The notes beneath the pieces were generated by a model, which saw only the letters and a program-made list of their open reading frames with translations, was not told the DNA's origin and did not search any database. A stretch of 8,367 nt of DNA, taken from positions 4,121-12,487 of the forward strand of contig VBHE01000132.1 in NCBI GenBank assembly GCA_005889515.1, in the 5' to 3' direction. A program made the position numbers and the translations under genes. Positions 6,433 through 8,367 of the stretch are shown piece after piece. The DNA is from Chloroflexota bacterium (GTDB taxonomy: Bacteria > Chloroflexota > Dormibacteria > Aeolococcales > Aeolococcaceae). Numbering within the stretch: the first letter of the stretch is position 1; the number at the start of each line of letters is the position of its first letter.

Positions 6433-8232
6433 ATGGACGGCGGCACCGCCACCCGGCGCAGGACGCGAAGCCAGAACGGGAAGGCGCGGGCGTCCGCCCC
6501 GGCCGAGGGCGCCCGGACGGCGCGCGCCGCCGCGCCCGGGTCCCAGAGCCCGACGCCCGTGGCGGAGTCCGTCGAGGAGCGCGCCAGCGAGTCGATCCTC
6601 GGCGCCAACCCCTTCCTCGGGATCGACCGCCGCGAGCAGCTCCGCTCGCTGCGCCGCCTCGCGCTCCGCCTCGGCACCCAGCCGGGCACCGTCGCCCGGG
6701 AGGGGATCACCCTCGGTCGCGAGCTCGCCGGCGTCGTCGCCGGCCGCTCCGCGATCGAGCCCGCACGCGGCGACCGCCGCTTCGCCGACCCGACCTGGAG
6801 GGAGAACCCCGCCTACCGGCGGGTGATGCAGGGGTACCTCGCCTGGAGCCGCAGCGTCGACCGGCTCGTCGACGGCGCCGGGCTCGACTGGCGGACCACG
6901 GAACGGGCGCGCTTCGCCGCCAGCATGCTCACCGAGACGGTCGCCCCCACCAACGCGCTCCCCGGCAACCCGGCGGCGCTGAAGCGCGGATTCGAGACCG
7001 GGGGTCGCAGCCTCGTGCGCGGCGCCCGCAACCTCGTCCACGACGTCCGCCACAACGGCGGCATGCCCTCGCAGGTCGACCGCACCCCCTTCGTGCTCGG
7101 CGAGAACGTCGCCCTGAGCCGCGGCGCGGTCGTCTTCCGCAGCGAGGTGTGCGAGCTGATCCAGTTCACCCCGACCACCGTCGAGGTCGGCGCGCGGCCG
7201 GTGGTGATGATCCCGCCGCAGATCAACAAGTACTACATCATGGACCTGGCGCCGGGCCGCAGCTTCATCGAGAACGCGGTCGCCCACGGCGTCCAGTTCT
7301 TCAGCATCAGCTGGCGCAACCCCGGGCCCGAGCATCGCGACTGGGACCTCGACACCTACGTGCAGGGCTGCATCGACTCCATCGGCGCCGCCTGCGAGAT
7401 CACCGGCTGGGACGACGTCAACGTCATGGGCCTCTGCGCGGGCGGCATCACCACCTCGGTCACCCTCGCCCACATGGCGGCGGCGCGCGACCCGCGGGTG
7501 CACAGCGTCACCCTGCCGGTGACGATGCTCGACATGAGCGTGCCGTCGACCGCGGGGATCTTCTCGAGCGAGCGCGTCGGCACGGCGGCGATCCGCCAGT
7601 CACAGCGCAGGGGCGTGCTCTCCGGCAGGGAGATGTCGCGGGTGTTCGCCTGGATGCGCCCCAACGACCTGGTCTGGAACTACTGGGTCAACAACTACCT
7701 GATGGGCAACCCGCCGCCGGCGTTCGACATCCTCGCCTGGAACAACGACACCACCAACCTGCCCGCGGCGCTGCACGCGCAGTTCATCCGCATCCTCCTC
7801 GACAACGCGCTCACCCGGCCCGGCGAGCTCGAGGTGCTCGGCACCCCCATCGACCTCGGCGCGATCACCGCGCCCGCTTACGTGCTCGCCGGGGTGACCG
7901 ACCACATCACCCCGTGGCGCGCCTGCTACCGCGCGACCGGGCTGCTCGGCGGCGAGAGCAGCTTCGTGCTCAGCAACAGCGGCCACATCCAGGCCCTGGT
8001 CAACCCGCCCGGCAACCCCAAGGCGAGCTACTTCACCGGCCCCACCCCGGGACCGGACCCCGACGCCTGGCGGGCCGCCGCCACCGAGCACCGCGACAGC
8101 TGGTGGGGCCACTGGCTGGAGTGGCTGCGCCCGCACGGCGGCCCGAGGCGGCCGGCCCCCGAGGGGCTCGGCAGCAGGCGGCATCCACCGATGGAGGCCG
8201 CCCCGGGCACCTACGTCCACGACCAGGCCTGA
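6433..8232 (+). CDS. phaC: Poly(3-hydroxyalkanoate) synthase, class I/II-like PhaC
   Basis: PhaC polymerises 3-hydroxyacyl-CoA into storage polyester at the granule surface, releasing CoA. The 599-residue product starts at ATG 6433 with GGAGGG seven bases upstream. After a basic, Ala/Pro-rich and probably disordered N-terminus (1 to about 55) comes the PhaC N-terminal domain with the family signature RFADPTWRENPAYRRVMQGY, then PPQINKYYIMDLAPGRSF and SISWRNPGPEHRDW. The lipase-like box is GLCAGG with nucleophile Cys335. Asp490 (GVTDHITPW) and His518 (SNSGHIQALVNPPGNPKAS) complete the Cys-Asp-His triad, so the enzyme looks active. The PPQINK and SWRNP wording is closer to class II than to the Cupriavidus class I enzyme, but no class call is safe by eye. 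No phaA, phaB, phaE, phaR, phasin or depolymerase gene lies in the window, so monomer supply is encoded elsewhere or, by inference, linked to the acyl-CoA genes nearby. It is divergent from the LLM-SCP2 gene. Confidence 0.93.
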   Translation: MDGGTATRRRTRSQNGKARASAPAEGARTARAAAPGSQSPTPVAESVEERASESILGANPFLGIDRREQLRSLRRLALRLGTQPGTVAREGITLGRELAGVVAGRSAIEPARGDRRFADPTWRENPAYRRVMQGYLAWSRSVDRLVDGAGLDWRTTERARFAASMLTETVAPTNALPGNPAALKRGFETGGRSLVRGARNLVHDVRHNGGMPSQVDRTPFVLGENVALSRGAVVFRSEVCELIQFTPTTVEVGARPVVMIPPQINKYYIMDLAPGRSFIENAVAHGVQFFSISWRNPGPEHRDWDLDTYVQGCIDSIGAACEITGWDDVNVMGLCAGGITTSVTLAHMAAARDPRVHSVTLPVTMLDMSVPSTAGIFSSERVGTAAIRQSQRRGVLSGREMSRVFAWMRPNDLVWNYWVNNYLMGNPPPAFDILAWNNDTTNLPAALHAQFIRILLDNALTRPGELEVLGTPIDLGAITAPAYVLAGVTDHITPWRACYRATGLLGGESSFVLSNSGHIQALVNPPGNPKASYFTGPTPGPDPDAWRAAATEHRDSWWGHWLEWLRPHGGPRRPAPEGLGSRRHPPMEAAPGTYVHDQA

Positions 8233-8262
8233 GGTTCCGGTCGATTCCGGCCGTCCCCGTTC

Positions 8263-8292
8263 GACCAGTGGTGGTCAGGCGGAGAGCGCCTG
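8263..8292 (+). promoter_or_regulatory. Two adjacent small inverted repeats between phaC and the next gene
   Basis: GACCA/TGGTC (8263-8267 and 8272-8276) form a 5-bp stem with a 4-nt loop, and CAGGCG/CGCCTG (8276-8281 and 8287-8292) form a 6-bp stem with a GAGAG loop, sharing one base. No T-tract follows, so intrinsic termination is unlikely. They could attenuate read-through or be an operator for the next gene, whose ribosome site begins at 8298. The rest of the 76-bp gap shows only a repeated TTCCGG. Confidence 0.3.
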
Positions 8293-8308
8293 CGCACGGA
8301 GGTCCGCG

Positions 8309-8367
8309 GTGAAGTACATGTGCCTGGTCTATGCCAACCGGGAGGAGGACCTGTCCACGGAGGTGCT
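8309..8367 (+). CDS. N-terminus of a YCII/DGPF-type protein (truncated by window end)
   Basis: Nineteen full codons are visible, beginning VKYMCLVYANREEDLS with the first residue read as Met. The MKYMCLVY opening is characteristic of YCII-related (DGPFAETKE-type) small proteins, ferredoxin-like dimers of about 110-140 residues that often precede ECF sigma factor genes in actinobacteria. GTG 8309 is chosen because GGAGG (8298-8302) lies six bases before it and because the family motif begins here; ATG 8318 would cut into it. It follows phaC on the same strand after 76 nt. Too little is present to say more. Confidence 0.65.
   Translation, partial: MKYMCLVYANREEDLSTEV

Noticed and set aside
6379..7503. 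Upstream extension of the LLM-SCP2 frame antisense to phaC
   Set aside because: The first 375 codons of that frame show no domain and mirror phaC. The LLM family N-terminus begins precisely at ATG 6378.
7600..8220. A 206-codon minus-strand frame opposite the end of phaC
   Set aside because: It is antisense to the catalytic Asp/His region of phaC and shows no motif or ribosome site.
3526..8232. A 1568-codon open frame on the plus strand
   Set aside because: Only the last 599 codons (from 6433) are phaC. The earlier part is out of frame with the deacetylase and antisense to the LLM-SCP2 gene, and has the Arg/Ala/Gly-rich composition of GC-rich shadow frames.

Overview
The window is very GC-rich (over 70% by eye), densely coded bacterial DNA with almost no stop codons in off-frames, so many long open frames are shadows. 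Gene content (SCP-x-type thiolase with a DUF35 partner, luciferase-like flavin oxidoreductase, SCP2 sterol-carrier domain, PHA synthase, YCII/DGPF-type protein) fits a soil-type high-GC actinobacterium or a Dormibacterota/Chloroflexota-like lineage. The sequence alone does not settle which. I see no tRNA, rRNA, CRISPR array, transposase or attachment site.

Layout. (1) Positions 1-3386, minus strand: a tightly coupled three-gene operon, read from 3386 down to the left edge. It holds an HMG-CoA-synthase-like protein fused to a DUF35 zinc-ribbon/OB-fold domain (1968-3386), then a thiolase (822-1971), then an NAD(P)H:quinone-oxidoreductase-like dehydrogenase cut by the window edge (1-825). Both junctions are 4-nt GTGA stop/start overlaps and each downstream gene has a GGAGG seven bases before its start. 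The thiolase is broken: about 44 nt carrying the conserved GHP motif is missing, the frame shifts, and the open frame then runs straight into the dehydrogenase. (2) Positions 3387-3574: a divergent intergenic region with a good -10 box (TATGAT, minus strand) directly abutted by a textbook G-quadruplex motif. (3) Positions 3575-4648, plus strand: an exported polysaccharide deacetylase (NodB fold) with a Ser/Pro repeat tail and an unclear start. (4) Positions 4642-6378, minus strand, convergent with and overlapping the deacetylase by 7 nt: a 578-residue fusion of a luciferase-like flavin monooxygenase and a C-terminal SCP2 lipid-binding domain. (5) Positions 6433-8232, plus strand, divergent from the fusion across only 54 nt: a polyhydroxyalkanoate synthase (PhaC). 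(6) Positions 8309-8367: the first codons of a YCII-type protein.

How the genes may work together. The left operon looks like an acyl-CoA module: thiolase plus HMGCS-like/DUF35 partner resembles the archaeal thiolase/HMGCS/DUF35 complex and the thiolase-DUF35 pairs of steroid side-chain catabolism, with a reductase attached. The right half combines a lipid-binding flavin oxidoreductase with storage-polymer synthesis from hydroxyacyl-CoA. A shared theme of hydrophobic acyl-CoA or sterol-like substrates is plausible but inferred. The most notable observations are the thiolase lesion that creates a thiolase-dehydrogenase open frame, the LLM-SCP2 fusion, the apparently non-catalytic HMGCS-like domain, and the promoter G-quadruplex.
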